Shown here in pieces: positions 31,101 through 44,418 of a stretch of DNA of 56,799 bases. The first letter of the stretch is position 1. Each line of letters begins with the position of its first letter. The notes below the pieces were generated by a model. The model was given only the letters and a program-made list of their open reading frames with translations, searched no databases and was not told where the DNA came from. The translations under genes were made by a program, and so were the position numbers. The DNA is from Comamonadaceae bacterium (GTDB lineage Bacteria > Pseudomonadota > Gammaproteobacteria > Burkholderiales > Burkholderiaceae_C). The DNA is taken from the NCBI GenBank assembly GCA_021299555.1, contig JAJTGH010000001.1:1-56799 (forward strand). The letters run 5' to 3'.

Positions 31101-32810
31101 TCACTTGAACTTGGGCAGATTGAACTGGGGTGGTACACCCATGCGCGTGTTGATCACCCACTGCTGGGCGATCGACAAAATGTTGTTGGTGATCCAGTAA
31201 AGCACCAGTCCAGCCGGGAAGAAGAAAAACATCACGCTGAAAATCAAGGGCATGAACCACATCAGCTTGGCCTGCAAGGGGTCGGGGGGGGCCGGATTGA
31301 GCGCGGTCTGCAGCAAGGTCGTCAATGTCATGACGATGGGCAAGATGAAAAACGGGTCGGGTGCAGACAGATCTTGGATCCAGGCCACCCAGGGCGCGTT
31401 TCGCATCTCCACGCTAGAGAGCAAAACCCAATACAAGGCAATGAACACCGGGATCTGAACCATGATCGGGAAGCAGCCACCCATGGGGTTGACCTTTTCT
31501 TCCTTGTAGATCTTCATCATGGCCATTTGCATCTCTTGCGGTTTGTCCTTGAGCCGCTCTCTCATCTCCATGATGCGTGGGTTGATGGCCTTCATCTTGG
31601 CCATGCTCTGATAGGCCTTGGCGTTAAGCCAGTAAAACGCGATTTTGATCAGCAGCACCAGGGCAACAATGGCCCAGCCCCAGTTGTTGATCACCCGGTG
31701 CAACTCGTAGAGCAGCCAGTACAGGGGCTTGGCCAGGATCGTGAACCAGCCGTAGTCCTTGACCAATTCCAGACCGGGCGCAATGGACTCCAGCGCCTTT
31801 TCTTCTTGCGGGCCGACAAACAGCCTGGCGTCCATGGCCTTGCTGCCCCCTGGGGCCAGGGTCTCGGGCGAAGCGATCATGCCAACCGCATAAAGGTTGT
31901 TGTCAACCTTGCGCAAAAAGATGTCCCGCTGTACGCCCTGGGCCAGCACCCAGGCTGAAGCAAAGTAATGCTGCACCATGGCCACATAACCGTTGTTCGC
32001 TTGCTTTTCGGCTTCCACCTTGTTCTTTTCGATGTCGGTGAATTCAACTTTCTGGTACTTCTTGGCCTCGGTGTAGACCGCTGGACCTGTGAAGGTTGAA
32101 TAAAAGGCAGATTCGCCCTCTGGCTTGTTGCCATCGCGCACAAGCTGCAAGTACAGCTGCGCGTTCACCGCTTGGGTGCCGGTATTGACCACCTCATGAC
32201 GCACACCGATGTCGTAAGAGCCGCGCTTGAGGGTAAAGGTCTTGATCAACTTGACGCCGGAGATCTCGGGAGACTCAAAACGCAGCTCCAGGGTGTTGTT
32301 CCCATCCTTGAGCTGTCGCTCCCCTGGCGCAACCGACATCACGGTCTTGTGGTTGGGCAGCGCGGTTCCAGGTGTGCCAATCAAGCCGCTGTGTGCCAGA
32401 TAGACACGGTCCTTGCTTTGGTCGAACAAGACAAAGCCCTTTTCCTTGGCCTGCAAATCGGCATATTTGCCAAAGACCGACCGAACCAGTGAACCGCCTT
32501 CGGTGTCAAACGTCAGCTGCAGCACGTCGGTCTGAACATCGATGCGCTGACGATCGACCACCGCGGCCCCCGCCGCGGGGGCCGTGGTTGGCACCGCCGC
32601 CGCCGTGGCTGCGGGGACCGCCCCGGGCGCGGCCGAGCTTGTGGGCACGGGTGCAGAGCCTGCGGCGGGCTCGCTGGCTTTGGGTGCGGGCTGGGCCGCC
32701 GGCGGGAAAAACGTGGGCTTTTGGCCGTTGTGTATCTGCCATTGATCCCAAAGCAAGACAATGGAAAAGCCAAAAATAACCCACAGGATGGTTCGGCGGA
32801 TATCGTTCAT
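31101..32810 (-). CDS. yidC: Membrane protein insertase YidC
   Basis: MNDIRRTILWVIFGFSIVLLWDQWQ; NPMGGCFPIMVQIPVFIALYWVLLSSVE; start at 32810. Confidence 0.96.
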   Translation of the reverse strand: MNDIRRTILWVIFGFSIVLLWDQWQIHNGQKPTFFPPAAQPAPKASEPAAGSAPVPTSSAAPGAVPAATAAAVPTTAPAAGAAVVDRQRIDVQTDVLQLTFDTEGGSLVRSVFGKYADLQAKEKGFVLFDQSKDRVYLAHSGLIGTPGTALPNHKTVMSVAPGERQLKDGNNTLELRFESPEISGVKLIKTFTLKRGSYDIGVRHEVVNTGTQAVNAQLYLQLVRDGNKPEGESAFYSTFTGPAVYTEAKKYQKVEFTDIEKNKVEAEKQANNGYVAMVQHYFASAWVLAQGVQRDIFLRKVDNNLYAVGMIASPETLAPGGSKAMDARLFVGPQEEKALESIAPGLELVKDYGWFTILAKPLYWLLYELHRVINNWGWAIVALVLLIKIAFYWLNAKAYQSMAKMKAINPRIMEMRERLKDKPQEMQMAMMKIYKEEKVNPMGGCFPIMVQIPVFIALYWVLLSSVEMRNAPWVAWIQDLSAPDPFFILPIVMTLTTLLQTALNPAPPDPLQAKLMWFMPLIFSVMFFFFPAGLVLYWITNNILSIAQQWVINTRMGVPPQFNLPKFK

Positions 32811-33097
32811 GAAGACTTCTGTGTGGAAGAAGAAAGGGCATCGGTACCCTCGCGACCAAAAAGCCGGTGAGGCACCGGGTCCATGCCCCCATCGCACCAC
32901 GGGTGGCAACGAACCAGGCGGCGCAAGGTCAGATACGTTCCACCGGCTGCGCCATGACGCTCGAGGGATTGCAATCCGTAAAGCGAACAGGAAGGCTCAA
33001 ATCGGCACGCCGACCCCAGGCTTGGACTGAGCAAGAGCCGGTAAGCCTTGATCAGGCCCATCAGCAGACGCTGAGGGATACGGATAATTGCGTCCAT
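32807..33097 (-). CDS. yidD: Membrane protein insertion efficiency factor YidD
   Basis: RLLMGLIKAYRLLLSPSLGSACRFEPSCSLYGLQSLERHGAAGGTYLTLRRLVRCHPWCDGGMDPVP. Confidence 0.93.
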   Translation of the reverse strand: MDAIIRIPQRLLMGLIKAYRLLLSPSLGSACRFEPSCSLYGLQSLERHGAAGGTYLTLRRLVRCHPWCDGGMDPVPHRLFGREGTDALSSSTQKSS

Positions 33098-33513
33098 CAT
33101 GGTACTTGGCTGCCTAAAGGCCGATTGAGCAAGGTCAACAGCTGCGAGCGCACCTCTTGCTTGAGTGCTCCTGACTCGGCGGATCGGAACTTTTGAGCAG
33201 CAAACGGCTGGCGCAGCCTCACCACATACGCGTGCGGAGGCTGATCTGGCAAATGTTCTTGAGCCACAGCGTAGATTTGCCTTTTGACCAGATTGCGTGT
33301 CACGGCTTTGCGCGCCCACCGTTTGGGAACCATGGCGCCCAAGGAGGCAGCCCGCGGTTCAAACAGGGCTGCTTGGTCTGGGCTGTGCGCTGGAGTCTGG
33401 GGCGAGGCGTTCGTTGGCTCACTGCGCAGGTGCAGGGCAAAGTTCTGTGTCTTTGCGACCACCGGACTGCCAAGCACCGCCTCAAACTGTGCGCGCGACT
33501 GCAGCCGGTACAA
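33097..33513 (-). CDS. rnpA: Ribonuclease P protein component
   Basis: VPKRWARKAVTRNLVKRQIYAVAQEH; between yidD and rpmH. Confidence 0.92.
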   Translation of the reverse strand: MYRLQSRAQFEAVLGSPVVAKTQNFALHLRSEPTNASPQTPAHSPDQAALFEPRAASLGAMVPKRWARKAVTRNLVKRQIYAVAQEHLPDQPPHAYVVRLRQPFAAQKFRSAESGALKQEVRSQLLTLLNRPLGSQVP

Positions 33514-33539
33514 AACCTTGCCTGCTTAAAAAACCGCAG

Positions 33540-33674
33540 TCAGACGGCCAGGCGCTTGCGGCCCTTTGCACGGCGAGCATTGATCACTGCTCGGCCGCCG
33601 CGGGTGCGCATGCGGGCCAGAAAGCCGTGGGTGCGTGCGCGCTTGACTTTGGAAGGTTGATAGGTGCGTTTCAT
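33540..33674 (-). CDS. rpmH: 50S ribosomal protein L34
   Basis: Minus-strand translation [44 protein letters not shown] (44 aa; not in the supplied ORF track). Confidence 0.97.
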   Translation of the reverse strand: MKRTYQPSKVKRARTHGFLARMRTRGGRAVINARRAKGRKRLAV

Positions 33675-33785
33675 GATGGATCCTTATCGGCTAATTCTCA
33701 GATTCCCAGACGCTTTCAGTGGGCGCCTTTTTTGAGGCTTCTTTCTGAGGCTTCATGTGGGCCACTCGGGCAATTTGGGCCACCT

Positions 33786-33833
33786 GTGAGCATCGCTGTG
33801 AGCATTGCTGTGAGCATCGCTGAGAGCATTGCT
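33786..33833. repeat. Four tandem 12-bp repeats between rpmH and dnaA
   Basis: GTGAGCATCGCT / GTGAGCATTGCT / GTGAGCATCGCT / GAGAGCATTGCT. Confidence 0.9.
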
Positions 33834-33994
33834 GGTGGCCTTCGCTGCTGACCCTACCGAGCAAACGGGAAACCGACTATTATGGCCGATTCGCCGTTTT
33901 CTGACAAGAAAAGCCCTTGCCCGTCTGTGTTTGCCCCTTGGTGGTTGGCTCTCCTGAGCGCTTTCCAGCCTGAAATAGGATGCGCTGTCAAGAT

Positions 33995-34003
33995 TGTGGA
34001 TAA
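33995..34003 (-). promoter_or_regulatory. DnaA box (perfect TTATCCACA on the minus strand) upstream of dnaA
   Basis: Plus strand TGTGGATAA. Confidence 0.85.
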
Positions 34004-34028
34004 GTGGGCCTGCGGTCTACAATGAACG

Positions 34029-35489
34029 GTGACTGATACAAACGATATCCACAAGCGGTCCGATGGGACTGTGCGACCCACCGTCCCTGAATCTTTGACC
34101 ATGCGCGAGGCGCTGCAACCCACCCCCATGGACCTTCTTTGGTCCCACTGCCTGGATCTGCTGGCTCAGGACGTACCCGAGCAACAGTTCAATACGTGGA
34201 TCAAGCCGCTGGCCGCAAAGGCCGACTCCGATCCCTCCAAGCTTGTATTGATGGTCGCCAATCGCTTCAAACTCGATTGGATACGGGCCCAATACGCGCA
34301 ACAAATACAATCCGTGCTCGACCGGCTGAGTGGCCGGGCCATACTTTTGGAGTTAGCGATCACTCCCAAGGAAAAGCCTATAAAGCTTACTCCGATCAAT
34401 CAAGATCTCAGTCCTCTGACCGAACCTTTGGGTTTGCTTCCAGCCGACGAAGCCCCAGCCGGTGGCTTCAAGAGTCGACTCAACTCTGCCTTGACCTTCG
34501 AAACCCTGATCGAGGGTTCTGCCAATCGGATGGGCCGGGCGGCGGCCATGCATGTGGCCAGCAGCATCGGCCAACTCTACAACCCCCTTTTCATTTATGG
34601 CGGTGTGGGTCTTGGGAAGACCCACCTGGTGCATGCCATCGGCAACAAGCTGCTGGCCGACAACCCGCAGGCCAAAGTTCTCTACATCCACGCCGAACAG
34701 TTCGTTTCGGATGTGGTTAAGGCCTATCAGCGCAAGACTTTCGACGAGTTCAAGCAGCATTACCACTCTCTCGATCTTCTGCTGATCGATGATGTGCAGT
34801 TTTTCGCCAACAAGGACAGAACTCAGGAGGAATTCTTCAATGCCTTCGAGGCCTTGCTGGCCAAAAAGTCGCACATCGTCATGACCAGCGACACCTACCC
34901 CAAGGGCCTGACAGACATCCATGAGCGGCTGGTCTCGCGTTTTGATTCAGGGTTGACCGTGGCCATAGAACCCCCTGAGCTTGAAATGCGCGTGGCCATC
35001 TTGATCAACAAGGCAGAGATCGAAGGCACCCTGATGCCGGAGGAAGTTGCCTTTTTTGTCGCAAAAAATGTGCGCTCCAACGTCAGGGAGCTCGAAGGGG
35101 CCTTGCGCAAAATTCTTGCCTACTCTCGGTTCAACCAGAAAGACATCTCGATTCAACTCGCCCGCGAGGCCTTGCGGGACCTGCTTTCCATACAGAACCG
35201 GCAAATTTCAGTTGAAAACATCCAGAAAACCGTGGCCGACTTCTACAAAATCAAAGTCGCCGACATGTATTCCAAGAAAAGGCCGGCGAGCATCGCCAGG
35301 CCGCGGCAAATTGCCATGTACCTTGCCAAGGAACTGACCCAAAAAAGTCTGCCAGAAATCGGTGAATTGTTCGGCGGTCGTGACCACACGACCGTGCTGC
35401 ATGCTGTTCGCAAGATGAGCGCAGAAAGGCAACAATTGGTTGAACTCAATCAGCAACTGCATGTTCTTGAACAAACACTCAAGGGATGA
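34029..35489 (+). CDS. dnaA: Chromosomal replication initiator protein DnaA
   Basis: [64 protein letters not shown]. Start ambiguous: GTG 34029 or ATG 34101. Confidence 0.97.
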   Translation: MTDTNDIHKRSDGTVRPTVPESLTMREALQPTPMDLLWSHCLDLLAQDVPEQQFNTWIKPLAAKADSDPSKLVLMVANRFKLDWIRAQYAQQIQSVLDRLSGRAILLELAITPKEKPIKLTPINQDLSPLTEPLGLLPADEAPAGGFKSRLNSALTFETLIEGSANRMGRAAAMHVASSIGQLYNPLFIYGGVGLGKTHLVHAIGNKLLADNPQAKVLYIHAEQFVSDVVKAYQRKTFDEFKQHYHSLDLLLIDDVQFFANKDRTQEEFFNAFEALLAKKSHIVMTSDTYPKGLTDIHERLVSRFDSGLTVAIEPPELEMRVAILINKAEIEGTLMPEEVAFFVAKNVRSNVRELEGALRKILAYSRFNQKDISIQLAREALRDLLSIQNRQISVENIQKTVADFYKIKVADMYSKKRPASIARPRQIAMYLAKELTQKSLPEIGELFGGRDHTTVLHAVRKMSAERQQLVELNQQLHVLEQTLKG

Positions 35490-35561
35490 CTCAGACAAGC
35501 ACATGGCAGCATTGCGGGTGCTCAGGGCAAGTCTGGGGACAAATCTTGAACAAGTGCAGAG

Positions 35562-35755
35562 TTGTCCACAAGCCCGGGCTGTTTTCAAGACTTGTTCAAG
35601 AATGACCGGCTGGCAAACAGGCTTTGATCACCAGCGTTTACCAGATGACAAGTGATTGATTAAAAAAGAGAAAATAGAGGTATCCACAGCAGGGGCAGAC
35701 CTCTACTACCACTACTATCTTTTCATTTAAGAAATTAAGAAGACAAGAAAGAACA
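35562..35755. promoter_or_regulatory. oriC: Candidate oriC unwinding region between dnaA and dnaN
   Basis: TTGTCCACA (35562-35570), GTATCCACA (35680-35688), GC-rich spacer, CTACTACCACTACTATC (35703-35719, DnaA-trio-like), then AT-rich TTTTCATTTAAGAAATTAAGAAG. Confidence 0.7.
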
Positions 35756-35760
35756 AGTCC

Positions 35761-39529
<3,769 letters not shown>

Positions 39530-39637
39530 GCGCCAAGGAAATACGCTGTTGTCGCAAGCCGTCCTTGTCTGACAGGTCGTAGTTAGTCCGGCGCCAACAA
39601 TGGCCACCTTGACATCACCAGTCCGGGGGATCAGGCC

Positions 39638-39874
39638 ATGAAACGCAGCAATTACACGACGGGTGCGCAAAAGCGCAAGCCCATTGACGCCGGCTCAGGC
39701 GGCAAGTTGGAAAACGACCACAACAAGCAAGGCCAGGCGCCGCCCAGCCAGATTCATCAGGCCTTGCGCACGCCGCAAAGCCGTGACGACCGACAGGCGC
39801 AGCTCGGTTCAGACAACCAGTCCCATATGCGCAAGGGTGGCGTCATGACGCCCCAGGGCGGGCGCAGCCACTGA
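39638..39874 (+). CDS. Small hydrophilic hypothetical protein (78 aa)
   Basis: ATG preceded by GGGGGA-like SD; MKRSNYTTGAQKRKPIDAGSGGKLENDHNKQGQAPPSQIHQALRTPQSRDDRQ...; no recognised domain. Confidence 0.55.
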   Translation: MKRSNYTTGAQKRKPIDAGSGGKLENDHNKQGQAPPSQIHQALRTPQSRDDRQAQLGSDNQSHMRKGGVMTPQGGRSH

Positions 39875-39882
39875 AATGCTGT

Positions 39883-40146
39883 TCAGGCTCTGTCTGGCAG
39901 TTCGATCTTGACCTCGAGCACATCCAGATTGTCCTGGCGCTCAAGGTTGACCTTGATGTCCTCGGGCGCGATGGAGATGTACTTGGAAATCACCGCCACC
40001 AGGTCGCGCTGCAAGGCCGGCAGGTAGTCTGGCTGATGGCTGCGGCTGCCGCTGCGCTCGTGCGCCAGGATGATTTGCAGGCGCTCTTTGGCCACGCTGG
40101 CCGTTTTCTTTTTCTCGCCCAGCAGGAAGGACAGAAAAGAGGCCAT
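39883..40146 (-). CDS. minE: Cell division topological specificity factor MinE
   Basis: [33 protein letters not shown]. Confidence 0.95.
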   Translation of the reverse strand: MASFLSFLLGEKKKTASVAKERLQIILAHERSGSRSHQPDYLPALQRDLVAVISKYISIAPEDIKVNLERQDNLDVLEVKIELPDRA

Positions 40147-40962
40147 TTATTTGGCTCCAAAGAGACGGGCAAAAAAGCCCTGTTTCTGCGCCTCGATAAA
40201 GCGCAGCGGCTTGTCCTCGCCCAAAAAGCGATCAATCACGTCCTTGTAGGCCTCAGACACGTCCGAGCCCTGCATGTGTATTGTTGGTACGCCTTGGTTG
40301 GAGGCTTGAAGCACGCTTTCGGACTCGGGAATCACGCCGATGAGCTTGATGCGCAAGATGTCCTTGATGTCTTCGAGCGAGAGCATTTGCCCCTGATCGA
40401 CCCGATTGGGGTTGTAGCGCGTGATCAGCAGGTGCTCCTTGATCGGATCGGCCCCGTCGATGGCGCGCTTGGTTTTGCTTGCGAGCATGCCCAAGATGCG
40501 GTCGGAGTCGCGCACTGAAGAGACCTCGGGGTTGGTCACCACCAGCGCCTCATCGGCAAAGTGCATGGCCATGAGGGCGCCGGTTTCAATGCCCGCAGGT
40601 GAGTCGCAAACAATGTACTCAAAACCCATCTCGCCAAGCTCTTTGAGCACACGCTCGACCCCTTCCTTGGTCAGCGCTTCTTTGTCGCGGGTTTGGGAGG
40701 CGGCCAGCACGAACAGGTTTTCGCATTGCTTGTCCTTGATGAGCGCCTGGTGCAAATTGGCTTCGCCGTGGATTACATTGATCAGGTCATAGACCACGCG
40801 CCGTTCGCAGCCCATGATCAGGTCCAGGTTGCGCAGGCCGACGTCGAAATCGATGACGGCGGTTTTGTGCCCGCGCAGTGCCAGGCCGGAGGCGAAGCTG
40901 GCGCTGGTGGTGGTTTTTCCAACGCCGCCTTTGCCCGAGGTCACCACGATGATTCTTGCCAT
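40147..40962 (-). CDS. minD: Septum site-determining protein MinD
   Basis: MARIIVVTSGKGGVGKTTTSASFASGLALRGHKTAVIDFDVGLRNLDLIMGCERRVVYDLINV. Confidence 0.97.
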   Translation of the reverse strand: MARIIVVTSGKGGVGKTTTSASFASGLALRGHKTAVIDFDVGLRNLDLIMGCERRVVYDLINVIHGEANLHQALIKDKQCENLFVLAASQTRDKEALTKEGVERVLKELGEMGFEYIVCDSPAGIETGALMAMHFADEALVVTNPEVSSVRDSDRILGMLASKTKRAIDGADPIKEHLLITRYNPNRVDQGQMLSLEDIKDILRIKLIGVIPESESVLQASNQGVPTIHMQGSDVSEAYKDVIDRFLGEDKPLRFIEAQKQGFFARLFGAK

Positions 40963-41021
40963 GGGAGACAGTCCTTTGAGTCAACAGTCAATAAAAAGAT
41001 CGCTCGCAAGCACGATGGTGT

Positions 41022-41843
41022 TCATGCCAGCGGGCTCATGATGAGTTTTTCGCCGCCTTCCTCTGAAACCAGCCGCACGACCGCTGGCTTGCCGCGCACA
41101 GCAGCGGGCAAAGGCACCTCACTGGTGCGGTAGATGCCCGCAATGGACAGCAGCTCTGCCTCCAGGCTGTGGGCAAAGATGCGGGCCAGGTTGTTGCCGC
41201 GCGCGCCGGCGATGGCTTTGCCGCGCAGTGGCGCATAGACGTGAATGCTGCCGTCAGCAATCACTTCGGCGCCTGCATTGACCATGGCCATGACCACCAG
41301 GTCGCGGCCGCGGGCATAGACCTGTTGGCCCGAGCGCAAGGGCTTGTCGATCAGCAGTGCGCCCAAGGGGGCCGTGTCGGCCAAAGCAGCAGGCTCTGCC
41401 GGGTGCGCATTGGTTTGGGTTTTTGCGTGGTCGTCGGTTTCTTGGGTGGGCGGCTGCGGCGTGGGGGCGCTGGCGGCCACCACCCGAGCGTCGGGCGCGC
41501 TGAACAAACCTGCGGCTTGGGCCGCGGCCTGGTGTTCGCTCGTGCCGCCGCGCACCGCAATGGGCCGCACTTTGTAGGGGGCCAGCAAAGCAAGCAGTGC
41601 GGCAAAGTCGATCTCGGCCACCGGCTCGCCGCTGCGCCGGGCGGCGGCCACGGCGGCCGTCAGGTCGATCAGAAGGGGCTCGTTGTCAAAAAAATCGGGC
41701 ACGTCACCCAGGCGCTGTATCAGGTCGCGCTCGATGGCCTGAAGATCGGTGGACTTGAGCACCAGCGCCACCAGAGGAAGGTTGGCACTCTTGATGTCCA
41801 GGCTGGCCGGCGTGTGGTCATGGACCCGGGAGGCGTCGTTCAT
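41022..41843 (-). CDS. minC: Septum site-determining protein MinC
   Basis: C-terminal domain QQVYARGRDLVVMAMVNAGAEVIADGSIHVYAPLRGKAIAGARGN. Confidence 0.95.
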   Translation of the reverse strand: MNDASRVHDHTPASLDIKSANLPLVALVLKSTDLQAIERDLIQRLGDVPDFFDNEPLLIDLTAAVAAARRSGEPVAEIDFAALLALLAPYKVRPIAVRGGTSEHQAAAQAAGLFSAPDARVVAASAPTPQPPTQETDDHAKTQTNAHPAEPAALADTAPLGALLIDKPLRSGQQVYARGRDLVVMAMVNAGAEVIADGSIHVYAPLRGKAIAGARGNNLARIFAHSLEAELLSIAGIYRTSEVPLPAAVRGKPAVVRLVSEEGGEKLIMSPLA

Positions 41844-41946
41844 GAGCGGGGTCGTTGTGGCCGGTGTAGGGGTTGGGTGTGAAGCGCTGAATTGAAGTGG
41901 AAAAGTTTAACAGTGGGACCCGGAAAAAAACCGCGGCCCTTTGAAT

Positions 41947-42750
41947 TTACCAGCGGATTTCTGCTGCCAAAGGGGCGTGATCGGACAGGTGCGACCAGGG
42001 CTTGCGGGGCAGACTCAAAGGACGGTGGCTGCGGGCATTGGCCACATAGATGCGATCGAGGCGCAGCATGGGCATGCGCGCCGGAAAAGTGCGCGCAGCC
42101 CGGCCGTGTGCCTTGACAAAAACCTCCTGCAAATTGGCGCCGAGTTCGAGCTGTGCGTGGGCGCGCCGGCGCCAGTCATTGAAGTCACCGGCCACCACCA
42201 GGCGGGCCTGCGCGGGCATATCGCGCTGCACCATGTCGCAAAGCATCTGCATCTGCTTTCGCCGGTGCGCCTCAAGCAGTCCCAGATGCACACAGACCGC
42301 ATGCACCGACCCCAGATTGGGCACTTGCAGCACGCAATGCAAAAGGCCGCGTCGCTCCGGGCCGGAGATCGAAACATCGCGGTTTTCGAAGTGAGAGATG
42401 GGAAATTTGGACAGCACCGCATTGCCATGGTGGCCTTCGGTGTAGACCGAGTTTCGGCCATAGGCGTATTGGGGCCAGATGCTGTCAGCCAAAAACTCGT
42501 GGTGCGGGCCCAGTGGGTAGTTGTCGTAGCGTTCGGGGTGGCCGCTGTGGCTGCCCGCGACTTCCTGCAAAAACACCACATCGGCGCCCACGGCGCGCAC
42601 CGCCTCGCGCAGCTCGTGGAGAATGAACCTGCGGTTGAGTGCAGTAAAGCCCTTGTGGATATTGACGGTCAGCACCTTGACGGCCAGTCCCTCCGGGGTC
42701 TTGGCGCTGCCGTTGGATGCCTGGGGCGGGGTCGGGCGGTGTGTGGGCAT
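41947..42750 (-). CDS. Endonuclease/exonuclease/phosphatase family protein
   Basis: LTVNIHKGFTALNRRFILHELREAVRAVGADVVFLQEV; VVAGDFNDWR; LSDHAPLAAEIRW. Confidence 0.9.
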   Translation of the reverse strand: MPTHRPTPPQASNGSAKTPEGLAVKVLTVNIHKGFTALNRRFILHELREAVRAVGADVVFLQEVAGSHSGHPERYDNYPLGPHHEFLADSIWPQYAYGRNSVYTEGHHGNAVLSKFPISHFENRDVSISGPERRGLLHCVLQVPNLGSVHAVCVHLGLLEAHRRKQMQMLCDMVQRDMPAQARLVVAGDFNDWRRRAHAQLELGANLQEVFVKAHGRAARTFPARMPMLRLDRIYVANARSHRPLSLPRKPWSHLSDHAPLAAEIRW

Positions 42751-42820
42751 GTGCTCAGTATCGGCGCTTCGTGAAAGCAAGACCTGTCTATACACTGGGG
42801 GCAGATCACAGGGAGTCAAG

Positions 42821-43405
42821 ATGCTGTATTTGCTGTTGGGCCTGCTGTTGTTTTTGGGCGTGCATTCAAGCCGTATCTTTGCCGATGGCTGGCGCAGCGC
42901 CATGATCGAGCGCATCGGCCCTTTGCCATGGAAGGGCTTGTACAGCCTGGCATCTGTGCTGGGCTTTGCGCTGTTGGTTTGGGGATGGGGCCAGGCCAGG
43001 GCTGAGCCGCTGGTGCTGTGGGCCACCCCGACTGTGCTGCGCCATGTGGCCGCCTTGCTGACCTTATTGGCTTTCGTGCTGTTTGTGGCGGCCTATGTGC
43101 CCGGCAATTTGATCAAGGCCAGGCTGCATCACCCCATGGTGCTGGGAACAAAAACATGGGCGTTGGCCCACTTGCTGGCCAACAACACATTGGCCGACTT
43201 GCTGCTGTTCGGGGCGTTTTTGGCCTGGTCCGTGGCCCTGTTCGTGGTCTCGCGGCGGCGCGATCGTCTGCTGCAGCAGGAGTATCCGCCGGGCCGTCTG
43301 GGCCCGACCTGGGTGGTGCTGGCGCTGGCCCTGCCGGCCTGGGCCGTGTTTGCCTTTTGGTTGCATGCCGCATGGATCGGCGTGCGCCCCTTGGGCGGTG
43401 CCTGA
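42821..43405 (+). CDS. NnrU-family membrane protein
   Basis: MLYLLLGLLLFLGVHSSRIFADGWRSAMIERIGPLPWKGLYSLASVLGFALLVWG; HPMVLGTKTWALAHLLANNTLADLLLFGAFLAWSV. Confidence 0.85.
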   Translation: MLYLLLGLLLFLGVHSSRIFADGWRSAMIERIGPLPWKGLYSLASVLGFALLVWGWGQARAEPLVLWATPTVLRHVAALLTLLAFVLFVAAYVPGNLIKARLHHPMVLGTKTWALAHLLANNTLADLLLFGAFLAWSVALFVVSRRRDRLLQQEYPPGRLGPTWVVLALALPAWAVFAFWLHAAWIGVRPLGGA

Positions 43406-43927
43406 TCAGCCGGGATGGCGCTGGCCATGGCGTTCGCCGTGTCGCCCGCCTGCGTGCGTCATGCGTCTGGCGGTTTCTTCGTCGAAGATCTTTTTCTGCT
43501 CTGGCTGTAGCGCTTCGTAGAAGTTTTTGGCCGCCTCGCCTCGGCGGTCCATGTGGGCATTCATCTCGGCTTGGCGCTGACTGCGCATGGCCTTCATGCG
43601 CTCAATGCGCTCGGGCGTGCTCAGGCGAGCAAGTTCCGCCCGGTCCGCTTGGGCGTGTGCAAAGGCTGGCGCTGCGGTCATGGCGGCCCAAAAGGTCTGC
43701 CATGCGCTTTCTTGTTCTGCACTGAGCCCAAGCTTGCTTTTGAGCGTCTGCAGGTGGCGCTCTTGACCGGCCTTCATGCGCTCCATCATTTGGGCCCGGT
43801 GACCCTGTGCGGCGTTTTGCTCGGCGGGCGAATGCGCGCTCTGGGCCCAAAGCGAGAGGCTTGCGCTGCTCAGTGTGAGGGCCAGCAGCCATTGGAGGCC
43901 GCGTTGCAGTGTGGGTGTGTGTTTCAT
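43406..43927 (-). CDS. Periplasmic Spy/CpxP-like (LTXXQ) protein
   Basis: Signal peptide MKHTPTLQRGLQWLLALTLSSASLSLWA; helical region with LSTPERIERMKAMRSQRQAEMNAHMDRRGEAAKNFYEALQPEQKKIFDEET. Confidence 0.78.
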   Translation of the reverse strand: MKHTPTLQRGLQWLLALTLSSASLSLWAQSAHSPAEQNAAQGHRAQMMERMKAGQERHLQTLKSKLGLSAEQESAWQTFWAAMTAAPAFAHAQADRAELARLSTPERIERMKAMRSQRQAEMNAHMDRRGEAAKNFYEALQPEQKKIFDEETARRMTHAGGRHGERHGQRHPG

Positions 43928-44067
43928 GACCAACTCCGTGAAAAGACCGCCTCGGGTGGGGGGCGGATGTCTCAAGTGTGGGGCCTGCCCGTGTCTGTTG
44001 CGTGGTGATTGGGTGAGGTTTTTGTAAAGAGCTGGCAAAGCGGCCCGGCTGCAAGCCCAGCAGCGTT

Positions 44068-44280
44068 TTAAGCGGCGGCCACCGAGTAGCCTTCTTCCTC
44101 GACCGCTTGCGCCAGTTCACTGCGGGGCTGCTGGCTGCTGACTTTGACCTCTTTGGTGCTGCGGTCTATGCTGACCTTGGCCTGGGGGTCGAGCCGAACC
44201 AGTGCGTTTGTGACGGCGCGCTCGCAATGGCCGCAGGTCATGCCTTCGACGATCAACAGGTGTTCCATGGTGGACTCCAT
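44068..44280 (-). CDS. copZ: Heavy-metal-associated (HMA) domain copper chaperone, CopZ-like
   Basis: MEHLLIVEGMTCGHCERAVTNALVRLDPQAKVSIDRSTKEVKV. Confidence 0.85.
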   Translation of the reverse strand: MESTMEHLLIVEGMTCGHCERAVTNALVRLDPQAKVSIDRSTKEVKVSSQQPRSELAQAVEEEGYSVAAA

Positions 44281-44418
44281 TTTCTTGGGGTGTGGCTGAC
44301 TGCATCATGCAGCCGTCAAGGCCTTTTTGGGGTTGATGCACATCAAAGAAGTTTCGCACGAGCGCTGCGCTCAGGGTTTTGACGCCGCAATCGCCTTAAA
44401 CACTTTAAGCTCGAGGCC

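Noticed and set aside
33786-33833. Possible CRISPR array from the tandem repeats
   Set aside because: Repeats are 12 bp and directly abutting with no spacers; no cas genes nearby.
33297-33851. Plus-strand ORF ending in VSIAVSIAVSIAESIAGG
   Set aside because: It is antisense to rnpA/rpmH and the peptide repeat only reflects the 12-bp DNA tandem repeat.
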